A DNA stretch of 64,000 bases, taken from positions 81,864 to 145,863 of the forward strand of contig CAWJVM010000003.1 of NCBI GenBank assembly GCA_963846315.1, given 5' to 3'. Of this stretch, positions 1-8,165 are shown one piece after another. The DNA is from RPQJ01 sp963846315 (GTDB lineage: Bacteria; Pseudomonadota; Gammaproteobacteria; Steroidobacterales; Steroidobacteraceae). The stretch's first letter is position 1, and every line of letters begins with the position of its first letter. Below the pieces are notes generated by a model that saw only the letters and a program-made list of their open reading frames with translations, searched no databases and was not told where the DNA came from. Both the position numbers and the translations under genes were made by a program.

Positions 1-1015
1 GCGGCAGCCGCGGCATCTGCTGGGTCGGGAACGGCCCGGAGAGGCTTTCCAGGAACGCCACGATGTCGGCCACCTGCGCGTCGTTGAGCGACTGGTTCAG
101 CTGCGTGCTTGCCATGATGCGGACGGCCTCGTCGATCGTGTGCACCAGGCCGTTATGGAAGTACGGGGCGGTGTACTCGAGGTTGCGCAGGCCGGGAACC
201 CGCCACATGTTCTTGTCCGCGTCGTCCTTGGTCGCGCTCGCACGCCCGGTGTCGCTCAGGAAATCGTACTTCGCGACGTACGGGCTGTCCGGGAACGTCG
301 GGAACTTCATGAAGAAGCCCGTGCCGACCGGCAGCGGCGGGCCGCTGAACGTCGGACCCTGGTGGCAGCTGGTGCATCCGACGTCGGCGAAGGTATTGAG
401 GCCACGAATCTGCTGCTCCGTGAGCGCCTTCGCGTCGCCCTTGGCATACTTGTCGTACGCATTGTTCGGCGTGATCAGCGTTCGCTCATAGGCGGCGATG
501 GCCTTGGCCACGTTGTCCATGGTGACCACGTCACCCTTGCCGAATGCCTTTTCGAAATAGGGCCGGTAGCCCGGAATGTTGCGTACGCGGCCGATGACCG
601 CGTCCAGGTTGGGCATTCCCATTTCAATCGCGTTCGCCGGCGGTCCCTTGGCCTGGTCCTCAAGCTTCGCAGCGCGGCCGTCCCAGAACTGGCTGGACAG
701 GAAGGCAGCGTTCCAGACAGTGGGCGCATTGCGGCCGCCGACATGACCGTGCACTCCGATGGACGTCGGCCGGTGGTCGTCGCCGCCCTCCATGACGTTG
801 TGGCAGGAGAAGCACGATACGTTGCCACTCGACGACATCCGCGGGTCGAAGTACAGCATCTTGCCGAGTTCGACCTTGTCGGCCGTCGTCGGATTGTCAG
901 CGGGTGCCGGGGCTACGTCTGGCAACGGCTGCCAGGAACGGTCAGCGGCGGCTGCAGCCGTCCCGGCGAACGGCGTCGAGGTCAGGACGAGAGCGGTGAT
1001 TGCAGCGAAGCGCAT
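1..1015 (-). CDS. di-haem cytochrome-c peroxidase (3' end beyond window)
   Basis: Periplasmic di-haem peroxidase of the CcpA/MauG family, which reduces H2O2 with electrons from small c-type cytochromes. The protein starts MRFAAITALV with a Sec signal peptide of about 22 residues. The first haem motif is CFSCH at about residue 69 and the second is CTSCH at about residue 213. The stretch between them (GVHGHVGGRNAPTVWNAAF, then FWDGRA) is typical of this family. The start is the ATG at 1013-1015; an ATG 5 nt upstream is in another frame. The frame stays open to base 1, so the last residues are missing. It lies downstream of the Lrp gene on the same strand with an 83-bp gap. Family assignment is firm; the physiological electron donor is unknown. 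Confidence 0.93.
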   Translation of the reverse strand, partial: MRFAAITALVLTSTPFAGTAAAAADRSWQPLPDVAPAPADNPTTADKVELGKMLYFDPRMSSSGNVSCFSCHNVMEGGDDHRPTSIGVHGHVGGRNAPTVWNAAFLSSQFWDGRAAKLEDQAKGPPANAIEMGMPNLDAVIGRVRNIPGYRPYFEKAFGKGDVVTMDNVAKAIAAYERTLITPNNAYDKYAKGDAKALTEQQIRGLNTFADVGCTSCHQGPTFSGPPLPVGTGFFMKFPTFPDSPYVAKYDFLSDTGRASATKDDADKNMWRVPGLRNLEYTAPYFHNGLVHTIDEAVRIMASTQLNQSLNDAQVADIVAFLESLSGPFPTQQMPRLP

Positions 1016-1098
1016 GGCATGACTCCCGGCGAGCGAACAGGATGCCATTACGCTAGTGCAGCTACAGTCGCTCCATAAGTCGGAAAAGTACTGGTCGA

Positions 1099-1581
1099 TC
1101 AAAGCGCGATCGGCAGGATCGTCGTTTCCTTGATCACGGTGACCGTGACCGACGAATTGATCGACTGCACGTTCGGCAGCTTCGACAGGTGGTCGAGGTA
1201 GAACGCCTCGTAGGCCTTGATGTCGCGCGTCACCACGCGCAGCATGAAGTCCCATTCGCCCATCGTCGTGTAGCAGTCGAGCACTTCGGGTCGCTCGCGG
1301 ATCGCCTCGGCAAACGCTGCAATCGCATCGCGACCCTGGCTCGAGAGTTTGACGTGGGCAAATATGGTGACGTCGAGGCCGAGCGCAGCGCGATCGAGCA
1401 GCGCTACGCGCCCCTTGATGACGCCCGACTGCTCGAGCCCCTGGATGCGACGCCAGCAGGTGGTGGTGGACAGCCCGGTCCGCGAGGCAACCTCGGCGAC
1501 CGACAGGGCGCCTTCGCGCTGCACCAGGTCCAGTATTCGTCGATCGACTTTGTCCAAACGAGAGGGTGATACCTCTTCCAT
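1099..1581 (-). CDS. Lrp/AsnC-family regulator, probable BkdR
   Basis: Transcriptional regulator of the Lrp/AsnC family, 160 residues. It has an N-terminal winged helix (LDKVDRRILDLVQREG, then SRTGLSTTTCWRRIQGLE) and a C-terminal RAM ligand-binding domain (CYTTMGEWDFMLRVVTRD). The frame is open further upstream, but the ATG at 1579-1581 gives the usual start MEEVSPSRLDK and has AGGGAG about 10 nt upstream. It is divergent from the branched-chain keto-acid dehydrogenase operon. In Pseudomonas the equivalent position is held by bkdR, an Lrp homologue that activates bkd in response to branched-chain amino acids. The family is seen in the sequence; the BkdR role is inferred from position. Confidence 0.9.
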   Translation of the reverse strand: MEEVSPSRLDKVDRRILDLVQREGALSVAEVASRTGLSTTTCWRRIQGLEQSGVIKGRVALLDRAALGLDVTIFAHVKLSSQGRDAIAAFAEAIRERPEVLDCYTTMGEWDFMLRVVTRDIKAYEAFYLDHLSKLPNVQSINSSVTVTVIKETTILPIAL

Positions 1582-1610
1582 GAAAGAGCGCTCCCTGAAA
1601 TGAATGTTTC

Positions 1611-1630
1611 GCATTGCTGCACTGCAATGC
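1611..1630. promoter_or_regulatory. 20-bp dyad, candidate Lrp-type operator
   Basis: A perfect inverted repeat, GCATTGC - 6 nt - GCAATGC, lies in the 131-bp gap between the divergent Lrp gene (start 1581) and bkdA1 (start 1713). Lrp-family proteins bind such imperfect dyads, often in phased series. Assignment to this regulator is inference from position. Confidence 0.45.
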
Positions 1631-1712
1631 AACAATTTCCGCACCCCCGCGTAACGCTCAGTAATCTACCGCGACAACCGTTCCACCGCATCCGTAATTA
1701 AGCGAGGAAGCG

Positions 1713-2951
1713 ATGCCCCGCCGCTCACGCCTGCACATTCCGCAACACCACTCACGTCCGGGTGAAGAACCGGATTTCAGTTACCTGGAGACGTCGCCAG
1801 CCGGTGCCGTGCCGCGCCCCGACGTGAATGCCCGGGTTCGCGACATCGGCAACCTGTCGATCGACCTCGTGCGCGTGCTCGACGACAACCACGTTGCGGT
1901 CGGGCAATGGAATCCGCACCTCGAGGTGCAGGACCTGCAGATCGGCCTGCGCCACATGCTGCTCACGCGCATTTTCGACGATCGCATGCAGCGCGCGCAG
2001 CGCCAGGGCAAGACGTCGTTCTATATGCGCTGCCTCGGCGAGGAAGCGGTATCGGTCGCGCAAGGCATGGCGCTGCGGCCGAAGGACATGCTGTTCCCGG
2101 CCTATCGCAACCAGGGTCTGTACGTGGTCCGCGGGCGACCGCTCGTCGACTTGATGTGCCAGCTGCTCTCGAATACGCGCGATATGTGCAAAGGCCGGCA
2201 GCTCCCGGTGATGTACCACTGGGCGGAAGGCCGCATCTTCTCGATCTCCGGCAACCTGACGACACAGTTCCCGCAGGCCGTGGGCTGGGCCATGGCTGCC
2301 GCGATCAAGGGCGAGGACGACATCGCCGTGTCGTGGATCGGCGAAGGCTCGAGTGCCGAAGCGGACTTCCACCACGCGATGCTGTTCGCTTCCGTCTACA
2401 TGGCGCCCGTGATCCTCAACATCGTCAACAACCAGTGGGCGATCTCGACGTTCCAGGGATTTGCGGGCGGCGAACAGCGCTCGTTCGCGGCGCGCGGCCC
2501 GGGTTACGGCATGGCGGGAATCCGGGTCGACGGCAACGACTTCCTGGCCGTGCATGCCGTCACACAGTGGGCGGCCGAGCGCGCGCGCACCGGCGCAGGC
2601 CCGACGCTGATCGAGCACGTTACGTATCGCGGCGCCGCGCACTCCACCAGCGACGATCCCGCGCGTTACCGGCCGAAGGACGACTACGAGAAGTGGCCGC
2701 TGGGCGATCCGGTGCTGCGGCTCAAGAATCACCTGATCGCGCTCGGCGAATGGTCGGAAGAACGCCACCAGGCACTGGCAAAGGAACTGGAAGAGCACGT
2801 GACCGAAAGCTGGAAGGAAGCCGTGCAGTACGGAACGCTGACGGACGGCCCGCGCCTCAATCGCGACCTCATGTTCCAGGACGTGTTCAAGGAGATGCCG
2901 GAGCAGCTGCGCAAGCAGCGCGAGCAGCTGCGGGCAGAGCAGGGGGTTTGA
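1713..2951 (+). CDS. bkdA1: branched-chain 2-oxoacid dehydrogenase E1 alpha
   Basis: Thiamine-diphosphate-dependent alpha subunit of the E1 decarboxylase of the branched-chain keto-acid dehydrogenase complex, 412 residues (Pseudomonas BkdA1 is about 410). It decarboxylates the 2-oxo acids of Val, Leu and Ile. The ThDP/Mg motif is visible as GEGSSAEADF followed about 25 residues later by NNQWAIST. The phosphorylation-loop region (YRGAAHSTSDDPARYR) is also recognisable. ATG at 1713 follows GAGGA at 5 nt. It is the first gene of bkdA1-bkdA2-bkdB. The next gene starts directly after its stop codon. Confidence 0.96.
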   Translation: MPRRSRLHIPQHHSRPGEEPDFSYLETSPAGAVPRPDVNARVRDIGNLSIDLVRVLDDNHVAVGQWNPHLEVQDLQIGLRHMLLTRIFDDRMQRAQRQGKTSFYMRCLGEEAVSVAQGMALRPKDMLFPAYRNQGLYVVRGRPLVDLMCQLLSNTRDMCKGRQLPVMYHWAEGRIFSISGNLTTQFPQAVGWAMAAAIKGEDDIAVSWIGEGSSAEADFHHAMLFASVYMAPVILNIVNNQWAISTFQGFAGGEQRSFAARGPGYGMAGIRVDGNDFLAVHAVTQWAAERARTGAGPTLIEHVTYRGAAHSTSDDPARYRPKDDYEKWPLGDPVLRLKNHLIALGEWSEERHQALAKELEEHVTESWKEAVQYGTLTDGPRLNRDLMFQDVFKEMPEQLRKQREQLRAEQGV

Positions 2952-3968
2952 ATGGCACAGATGAACATGATCCAGGCACTCAACTCCGCCATGGACATCA
3001 TGCTGGCGCGTGACCCGAACGTGGTCATGCTGGGCGAGGACATCGGCTATTTCGGCGGCGTGTTCCGCGTCACCGACGGGCTGCAGCGCAAGTACGGCGA
3101 GCACCGCGTGCTCGACACGCCGATCGCCGAAGGCGCGATCGTCGGTGCCGCCATCGGCATGGGCGTGAACGGATTGCGCCCGGTCGCGGAAGTGCAGTTC
3201 GCCGACTACATCTACCCCGCGTGCGACCAGATCTTCTCCGAGCTGGCTCGCCTGCGGTATCGCAGCGCCGGTGACTTCTGGGCGCCCGTGACGATCCGCA
3301 CCCCGTGCGGCGGTGGCATTCGCGGTGGCCAGACGCATTCGCAGAGCCCGGAAGGCATCTTCACGCACGTCTGCGGCATCAAGGTGGTCATGCCCTCGAC
3401 GCCGTACGACGCGAAGGGCCTGCTGATCGCTTCGATCGAGGACGACGACCCGGTCGTGTTCTTCGAGCCGAAGCGTCTCTACAACGGCCCGTTCGACGGT
3501 GACGCGAACAAGCCTGCCGTGCCATGGAGCACGCATCCGAAGGGCGAGGTGCCCGACGGCTACTACACGGTGCCGATCGGCAAGGCCGAGATCGTGCGCA
3601 AGGGCAGCGCGGTCACGATGGTTGCGTACGGCACGATGATCTACGTGTGTGAAGCCGCGGCGAAGGCGCTCGGCATCGACGCCGAGATCATCGATGTGCG
3701 TTCGATGGTGCCGCTGGACACCGACACGATCTGCACCTCGGTCAAGAAGACCGGACGCTGCCTGATCGCGCACGAGGCGACGCGGTTCTCGGGCTTCGGC
3801 GCGGAGCTGTCGGCGACGATCCAGGAAGAATGCTTCTGGGACCTCGAAGCCCCGATCGGCCGCGTCGCGGGCTGGGACACACCGTATCCGCACGCGTTCG
3901 AGTGGGAGTACTTCCCGGGTCCGTTGCGCGTGGCTGCGGCCCTCAAGGCCGTGATGGAGGCTGCATGA
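2952..3968 (+). CDS. bkdA2: branched-chain 2-oxoacid dehydrogenase E1 beta
   Basis: Beta subunit of the E1 component, 338 residues, with the transketolase pyrimidine-binding domain first (GEDIGYFGGVFRVTDGL, then PIAEGAIVGAAIGMG) and the transketolase C-terminal domain after about residue 210 (VTMVAYGTMIYVCEAAAKAL). It forms an a2b2 heterotetramer with the product of the preceding gene. The ATG directly follows the bkdA1 stop and its own stop overlaps the start of the E2 gene (ATGA), so the three subunits are probably translationally coupled. Confidence 0.96.
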   Translation: MAQMNMIQALNSAMDIMLARDPNVVMLGEDIGYFGGVFRVTDGLQRKYGEHRVLDTPIAEGAIVGAAIGMGVNGLRPVAEVQFADYIYPACDQIFSELARLRYRSAGDFWAPVTIRTPCGGGIRGGQTHSQSPEGIFTHVCGIKVVMPSTPYDAKGLLIASIEDDDPVVFFEPKRLYNGPFDGDANKPAVPWSTHPKGEVPDGYYTVPIGKAEIVRKGSAVTMVAYGTMIYVCEAAAKALGIDAEIIDVRSMVPLDTDTICTSVKKTGRCLIAHEATRFSGFGAELSATIQEECFWDLEAPIGRVAGWDTPYPHAFEWEYFPGPLRVAAALKAVMEAA

Positions 3969-5245
3969 CGCGTTACGTATTCAAGATGCCGGATCTCGGC
4001 GAAGGCACCGTCGAAGCCGAAGTCGTCGCCTGGCACATCAAGGTCGGCGACATGGTGCAGGAAGACCAGGTCATGGCCGAGGTCATGACCGACAAGGCGG
4101 CGGTGGAAGTGCCGGCGCCGGTCAGCGGCAAGGTCGTGACGATCAATGGCCAGCCGGGCGACATGGTTCGCGTCGGTTCGGAGCTGGTCGTGTTCGAGAC
4201 GGCAGCGACCGATGACGATGTCGTGGTTGCGGCAGTTGCCGCTCCCACGCCAAGACCTGCTGTCACGGCTCCCGCTATCTCGGCTCCGATTGCCTCGGCG
4301 CCTCCCGCTACGGCACCGGCTGCGGCCGCACCTGCCGCAGTGACAGAGGCGAGCGGTCGCGTGAAGGCGTCGCCGGCCACGCGGCGCAAGGCCCGCGAGG
4401 CAGGCATCGACCTGCGACAGGTTCCCGGTTCTGGTCCGAGCGGCCGCATCATGCCGAAGGACTTCGACGCCGTGATGAGCGGTTCCGCTCCTGCCGGCAA
4501 GAACGGTGGCACGTCGTCCGCGCCGTCGCTGCTGCGGCAGCGCACCGGCACCGACGAAGTCAAGGTCATCGGCGTGCGTCGCGTCATTGCGCAACGCATG
4601 ACGGACGCGGCGCGCACGATCCCGCATTTCTCGTACGTCGAGGAAATCGACGTTACCGAGCTCGAGTCGCTGCGCGCGCACCTGAATTCGAAGGCGCCGA
4701 AGGGAACGCCGGCGTTGACGTACCTGCCGTTCCTCGCCGCTGCGCTGGCACGGGTGCTCGAAGAGTTTCCCCAGTGCAACGCGCACTACGACGCCGAGCG
4801 CAACGTGCTGATCCGCCACCGCCCAGTGCACCTGGGCGTGGCGACGCAAACGCCGGACGGCCTCAAGGTACCGGTCGTGCGCCATGCCGAAGCCCGCACG
4901 CTCTGGGACCTGTCGGACGAGATTCGCCGCGTCTCCGAGGCAGCGAAGGGCGGCAAGGCCTCGCGCGAGGAACTGAGCGGCTCGACGATCACGATCACCA
5001 GCCTCGGCCGGATGGGCGGCATCGTTTCGACGCCGATCATCAACGCGCCCGAGATGGGAATCATCGGCGTCAACAAGGCGATCGACCGTCCGGTCGTCCT
5101 CGACGGCGCCATCGCCATCCGCCGTATCATGAACCTGTCGTCATCGTTCGATCACCGCTTCGTCGATGGCTACGACGCCGCGGCCATGATCCTGGCGCTC
5201 AAGGACCTGCTCGAGCACCCGGCGACGATCTTCATCCCCGGTTAA
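3965..5245 (+). CDS. bkdB: dihydrolipoyl acyltransferase E2 of the BCKDH complex
   Basis: Lipoate-bearing core enzyme that transfers the acyl group from E1 to CoA, 426 residues. In order: one lipoyl domain (residues 1-80, lipoylated Lys44 in MTDKAAVEV), an Ala/Pro-rich swinging linker, a peripheral-subunit-binding domain near 135-170 (ASPATRRKAREAGIDLRQV) and the catalytic domain with His397/Asp401 in DHRFVDG. The frame is open upstream, but the ATG at 3965 overlaps the E1 beta stop as ATGA and begins directly with the lipoyl fold. No E3 (lpdV) gene follows, so the complex must borrow dihydrolipoamide dehydrogenase from elsewhere. Confidence 0.96.
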   Translation: MTRYVFKMPDLGEGTVEAEVVAWHIKVGDMVQEDQVMAEVMTDKAAVEVPAPVSGKVVTINGQPGDMVRVGSELVVFETAATDDDVVVAAVAAPTPRPAVTAPAISAPIASAPPATAPAAAAPAAVTEASGRVKASPATRRKAREAGIDLRQVPGSGPSGRIMPKDFDAVMSGSAPAGKNGGTSSAPSLLRQRTGTDEVKVIGVRRVIAQRMTDAARTIPHFSYVEEIDVTELESLRAHLNSKAPKGTPALTYLPFLAAALARVLEEFPQCNAHYDAERNVLIRHRPVHLGVATQTPDGLKVPVVRHAEARTLWDLSDEIRRVSEAAKGGKASREELSGSTITITSLGRMGGIVSTPIINAPEMGIIGVNKAIDRPVVLDGAIAIRRIMNLSSSFDHRFVDGYDAAAMILALKDLLEHPATIFIPG

Positions 5246-5287
5246 ACTGGCAGCCTCACAGCGCCGACCCGTCCCGAGAACAATGCA

Positions 5288-6301
5288 ATGACTACGACTC
5301 CCGCCGCGCGTCCCGCCTTCGGTACCGTGCTCGCCGACCAGATGAGCATCGCCACCTACGCCAACGGTGCGTGGGGTACCGACAAGCTCGTGCCGGTCGC
5401 GCCGATCCCGATGCACCCATCCGCGCACGTGCTGCACTACGCCAGCACCTGCTTCGAAGGTTTCAAGGCCTACCGTTACGCGGACGGCAGCATCCACGTC
5501 TTTCGCATGGACCGGCACATGGCACGCCTGCGCCAGAGCGCGAAGCTGCTCATGCTGCCGGTGCCGGACGAGGCGCAGCTAGAGCGCATGATCCTGCAGA
5601 CGATCGATCGCAACCGTGCACAGGTGCCGGAGCCCCCGGGGGCGCTGTACATGCGGCCGGTCCTGTTCGGCACGATGCCGAACATCGGTGCCGCGTCGCA
5701 GCCGTCGAACGAAGCGACGCTGATCGTGCTGGCGAGCCCGGTGTGGGATTACTTCGCCGGCGGCATGAAGCCCCTGCGCATCTATGTCGAGGACCAGAAG
5801 CACCGCACCGCGGAGCATCTCGGCATGGTGAAGACAGGCGGCAACTACGCCGCGGCCATGGGCCCGACGCTCGCGGCGAAGGAAAAGTACAAGATCGACC
5901 AGGTGCTGTTCTGTCCGGACGGCTCCGTGCAGGAAACCGGTGCCGCGAACTTCCTGCTGATCCGCGCAGGACACATCCTGACGCGCAGTCTCGATTCGTC
6001 CTTCCTGCACGGCGTCACGCGCGATTCGCTGCTGACGATGGCGCGGCAGATGGGATTCAAGGTCGAAGAGCGCGTGTTCGACGTCGCCGAGATGATGGAG
6101 TGGGTCAAGACCGGTGAGGCCGCGTTATCCGGCACCGCTGCCGTACTCGCGGGCGTGGGCACGCTCGTGCGCAGCGACGGCGCGGACGTCCGCGTCGGCA
6201 ACGGCGAGGTCGGTCCGGTGACGCAGAAACTTCGCGCGGCGCTCGTGGCGATCCAGAACGGCACCGCACCCGACAGCTTCGGCTGGACGCGCAAGGTCTG
6301 A
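5288..6301 (+). CDS. ilvE: branched-chain amino-acid aminotransferase
   Basis: PLP-dependent fold-type IV transaminase, 337 residues, interconverting Val/Leu/Ile and their 2-oxo acids. The Schiff-base lysine lies in MVKTGGNYAAAMGP, and the class motif (QETGAANFLLI, then TRDSLLTMA) follows. It begins 42 bp after the E2 stop on the same strand, so it probably belongs to the bkd operon. There it would supply the oxo acids that the dehydrogenase degrades. An ATG at 5283 is out of frame; 5288 gives the full enzyme. Length suits the BCAT-II type. Confidence 0.95.
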   Translation: MTTTPAARPAFGTVLADQMSIATYANGAWGTDKLVPVAPIPMHPSAHVLHYASTCFEGFKAYRYADGSIHVFRMDRHMARLRQSAKLLMLPVPDEAQLERMILQTIDRNRAQVPEPPGALYMRPVLFGTMPNIGAASQPSNEATLIVLASPVWDYFAGGMKPLRIYVEDQKHRTAEHLGMVKTGGNYAAAMGPTLAAKEKYKIDQVLFCPDGSVQETGAANFLLIRAGHILTRSLDSSFLHGVTRDSLLTMARQMGFKVEERVFDVAEMMEWVKTGEAALSGTAAVLAGVGTLVRSDGADVRVGNGEVGPVTQKLRAALVAIQNGTAPDSFGWTRKV

Positions 6302-6302
6302 G

Positions 6303-6433
6303 GCCGCTGCTCGCGGACGCCCGCGCCGTCGCGGTGCGTGGCGACGGCTGACTCAGCCTCGCAGGCAAAAAGCCGCTGCTCGCGGACGCCCGCGCCGTCG
6401 CGGTGCGTGGCGACGGCTGACTCAGCCTCGCAG
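6303..6433. repeat. 62-bp tandem duplication (two copies, 69-bp period)
   Basis: Copy 1 covers 6303-6364 and copy 2 covers 6372-6433. They are identical and separated by 7 nt (gcaaaaa). Each contains the perfect hairpin GCCGTCGC - 8 nt - GCGACGGC. On the minus strand the first hairpin is followed by a GC-rich stretch and TTTTT (6371-6367), so it may act as terminator for the sigma/anti-sigma operon. Copy 2 includes the last four codons and stop of the anti-sigma gene, so the duplication copied that gene's 3' end. Confidence 0.85.
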
Positions 6434-6988
6434 TGCCGGCGACCCGCCGCCGGGACTGCGTGCGTACAGCAGTCCACCCGCTGCGAACAGGAAGCCGAGC
6501 ACCAGCGAGGTCGCCAGCACCGGGCTGGCACCGGGTGCAGCGGTGCCGAATACGGCCTGCAGTCGCGGCGTAAACGCTGCGATCGCCGCGATGATCCCGA
6601 GCACGACTGGCGCCAGCGCCAGCGCGTCGAGCACGGCGGACCAGCCGAGTCCGCGACCCAGCAGCCGCAGCATCCTTTCATGCTCGCGTTCGGCCGCCGC
6701 CAGCGCGTCGGCACGCGTCGGGATGCTCTCCTGTTCCGTGATGCGTGCCTGCAGTCGAGCGTCAAAGTCGGGCGACGGGACGGCGCTCGGCACGGCCTGG
6801 GTCAGCGCCTGGTCGAGTTCGTCGAGCGCTGCCAGGTAGGCGCGACAGCGCGGGCAATGCTCGAGATGCTGGCGCAGCACCCGGCTGCGTTCCGCCTCGA
6901 GCTCGCCCGCGTGCAGTTCGACGAGCTCGAATTCATGGTCGACGCACGGCCCGAGCGACAGGGCGTGGTCGTGACTGGTGTGGTTCAT
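6422..6988 (-). CDS. membrane anti-sigma factor with ZAS zinc motif
   Basis: Likely anti-sigma factor for the adjoining ECF sigma, 188 residues. The cytoplasmic N-terminus carries the zinc-binding anti-sigma signature Hx3Cx2C (HLEHCPRC, about residues 41-48). Two hydrophobic segments follow, near residues 125-145 and 160-178, suggesting a membrane-anchored sensor. Its ATG overlaps the sigma stop by 4 nt (ATGA). The last codons and stop lie inside the second copy of the 62-bp duplication. The stimulus cannot be read from the sequence. Confidence 0.85.
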   Translation of the reverse strand: MNHTSHDHALSLGPCVDHEFELVELHAGELEAERSRVLRQHLEHCPRCRAYLAALDELDQALTQAVPSAVPSPDFDARLQARITEQESIPTRADALAAAEREHERMLRLLGRGLGWSAVLDALALAPVVLGIIAAIAAFTPRLQAVFGTAAPGASPVLATSLVLGFLFAAGGLLYARSPGGGSPALRG

Positions 6989-7533
6989 GCGGCCTGGACC
7001 TCCTCGGGACGGGCAAGCTCCATCAATCGCTTGCGTGCCCGGAACAACAGGTTCTTGACCGTACCGAGCGGCATGTCGAGCGCCTCGGCCACGGCATCGT
7101 AGGAACGTTCCTCGAGATAAAACAGTCGCACCGCCTGCTGCTGGCTGGCTGGCAGCGCCTCGAGCAGCCGCAGCAGGTTGTCGCGTTCGGGGTCATCGGC
7201 GGGACCCGTGGCGATACTCGCCGCAGCGTGCTGGGCCTCGAGCGAATACGGGTCGTCGAACGAGACCGTGGACCGGCGCTTGCGCAATTCCATCAGGCAG
7301 GTGTTGCGTGTGATGGCGTAGATCCAGGTGCCCAACGCTGCCCGACCGTCGAAGCCGGGCAAGGCCTTCCAGACGCGGACGAAGGTTTCCTGGGCTGCAT
7401 CCTCGGCCGCCGCACGTTCTCTCAGGATCGAAAAAGCCAGTCGAAACACGCGGTTACGAAACTCCGGCACGATCAGGTCGAAGGCGCGTGCGTGCCGGCC
7501 CGCTGCCAGGTGAGCTTGGATTGCCGCGTCCAT
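6985..7533 (-). CDS. ECF RNA polymerase sigma factor (sigma-70 family)
   Basis: Extracytoplasmic-function sigma factor, 182 residues, with region 2 (VFRLAFSILRERAAAEDAAQ, then FVRVWKALP) and region 4 (ALPASQQQAVRLFYLEERSY, then MPLGTVKNLLFRARKRL). Regions 1 and 3 are absent, as usual for ECF factors. It is co-transcribed with its anti-sigma factor. The upstream -10-like element CGTATAA ends only 6 nt before the ATG, which predicts a transcript with almost no leader. The mirror-image promoter of the DUF6249 gene opposite suggests that both are its targets. Confidence 0.93.
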   Translation of the reverse strand: MDAAIQAHLAAGRHARAFDLIVPEFRNRVFRLAFSILRERAAAEDAAQETFVRVWKALPGFDGRAALGTWIYAITRNTCLMELRKRRSTVSFDDPYSLEAQHAAASIATGPADDPERDNLLRLLEALPASQQQAVRLFYLEERSYDAVAEALDMPLGTVKNLLFRARKRLMELARPEEVQAA

Positions 7534-7539
7534 GGCGCT

Positions 7540-7608
7540 TTATACGCCCGGGTGCGGCAAAAGGTTGCAGGAAGGCAGTGCAACCTTTACCGGTCCCGGC
7601 GCATAGAA
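7540..7608. promoter_or_regulatory. mirror-image divergent ECF-type promoters
   Basis: The perfect inverted repeat AAAGGTTGCA (7560-7569) - 9 nt - TGCAACCTTT (7579-7588) places the same -35-like element TGCAACCTTT on both strands. Exactly 13 nt downstream of each there is a -10-like element: CATAGAA on the plus strand (7602-7608) and CGTATAA on the minus strand (7546-7540). The plus promoter would serve the DUF6249 gene (start 7636) and the minus promoter the sigma gene (start 7533). That two elements repeat with identical spacing is seen directly. Recognition by this sigma factor is inferred. Confidence 0.7.
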
Positions 7609-7635
7609 ACGTCAACAGCCGAGGAGGCCCGCACC

Positions 7636-8058
7636 ATGAACGAAGACGTCGTTGCCGTATTCATCCCCATCGTCGCGATCATCATGTCGCTGTCGATCCC
7701 GATCGTGTTCGCGATCATCGATTACCGTCGCCGTCGCGACATCGTCGAGTCGTTCCACAAGGAACGGATGGCGGCGATCGAGCGCGGTATGGAAGTCCCG
7801 CCGCTGCCGGACAACGTGTTCGACTCGAACAAGCGGCCGCGCCACCTGCTGGTCGGCATGGTCTGGTTGTTCATCGGGCTCGGCTTGATGGTCTTCTTCG
7901 CCTCGATCGTCGAAGACGAACCCGGCGTGAAGTACCTCGGCCTGATCCCCGCAGGCATCGGCCTGGCCTACCTGATCTACTACTTCATCGAGGGCAAGCA
8001 GGAAGTGGCGGAGTTCAAGGCGCGGGCCGCCTCGCGCCCGGCCCTGCCCGGGACCTGA
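7636..8058 (+). CDS. DUF6249-type small membrane protein
   Basis: Predicted inner-membrane protein of 140 residues. One transmembrane helix sits at the N-terminus (residues about 6-27). A basic cytoplasmic stretch follows (DYRRRRDIVESFHKERMAAI, ending in ERGMEVPPLP), then two more helices near 74-95 and 103-122. I take it to belong to DUF6249, a family of unknown function often found beside ECF sigma operons in this part of the Gammaproteobacteria. GAGGAG precedes the ATG by about 9 nt. It faces the sigma gene across a symmetric ECF-type promoter, so it is probably part of the same stress response. Confidence 0.8.
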   Translation: MNEDVVAVFIPIVAIIMSLSIPIVFAIIDYRRRRDIVESFHKERMAAIERGMEVPPLPDNVFDSNKRPRHLLVGMVWLFIGLGLMVFFASIVEDEPGVKYLGLIPAGIGLAYLIYYFIEGKQEVAEFKARAASRPALPGT

Positions 8059-8165
8059 CCGCGGCGCGGCGAAGTTCGGTGGGGCGGTCCCCGCTCCCGG
8101 GCAACTCGCTACGTTGCTGCCCGGGGTCGCGCGTGGAGTGGCTCCGCCGCCCAGTCGGCGCGAGA

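Noticed and set aside
1752..3893. 713-codon open frame on the minus strand opposite bkdA1 and bkdA2
   Set aside because: GC-rich genes give long antisense frames; the plus-strand frames encode clear E1 subunits.
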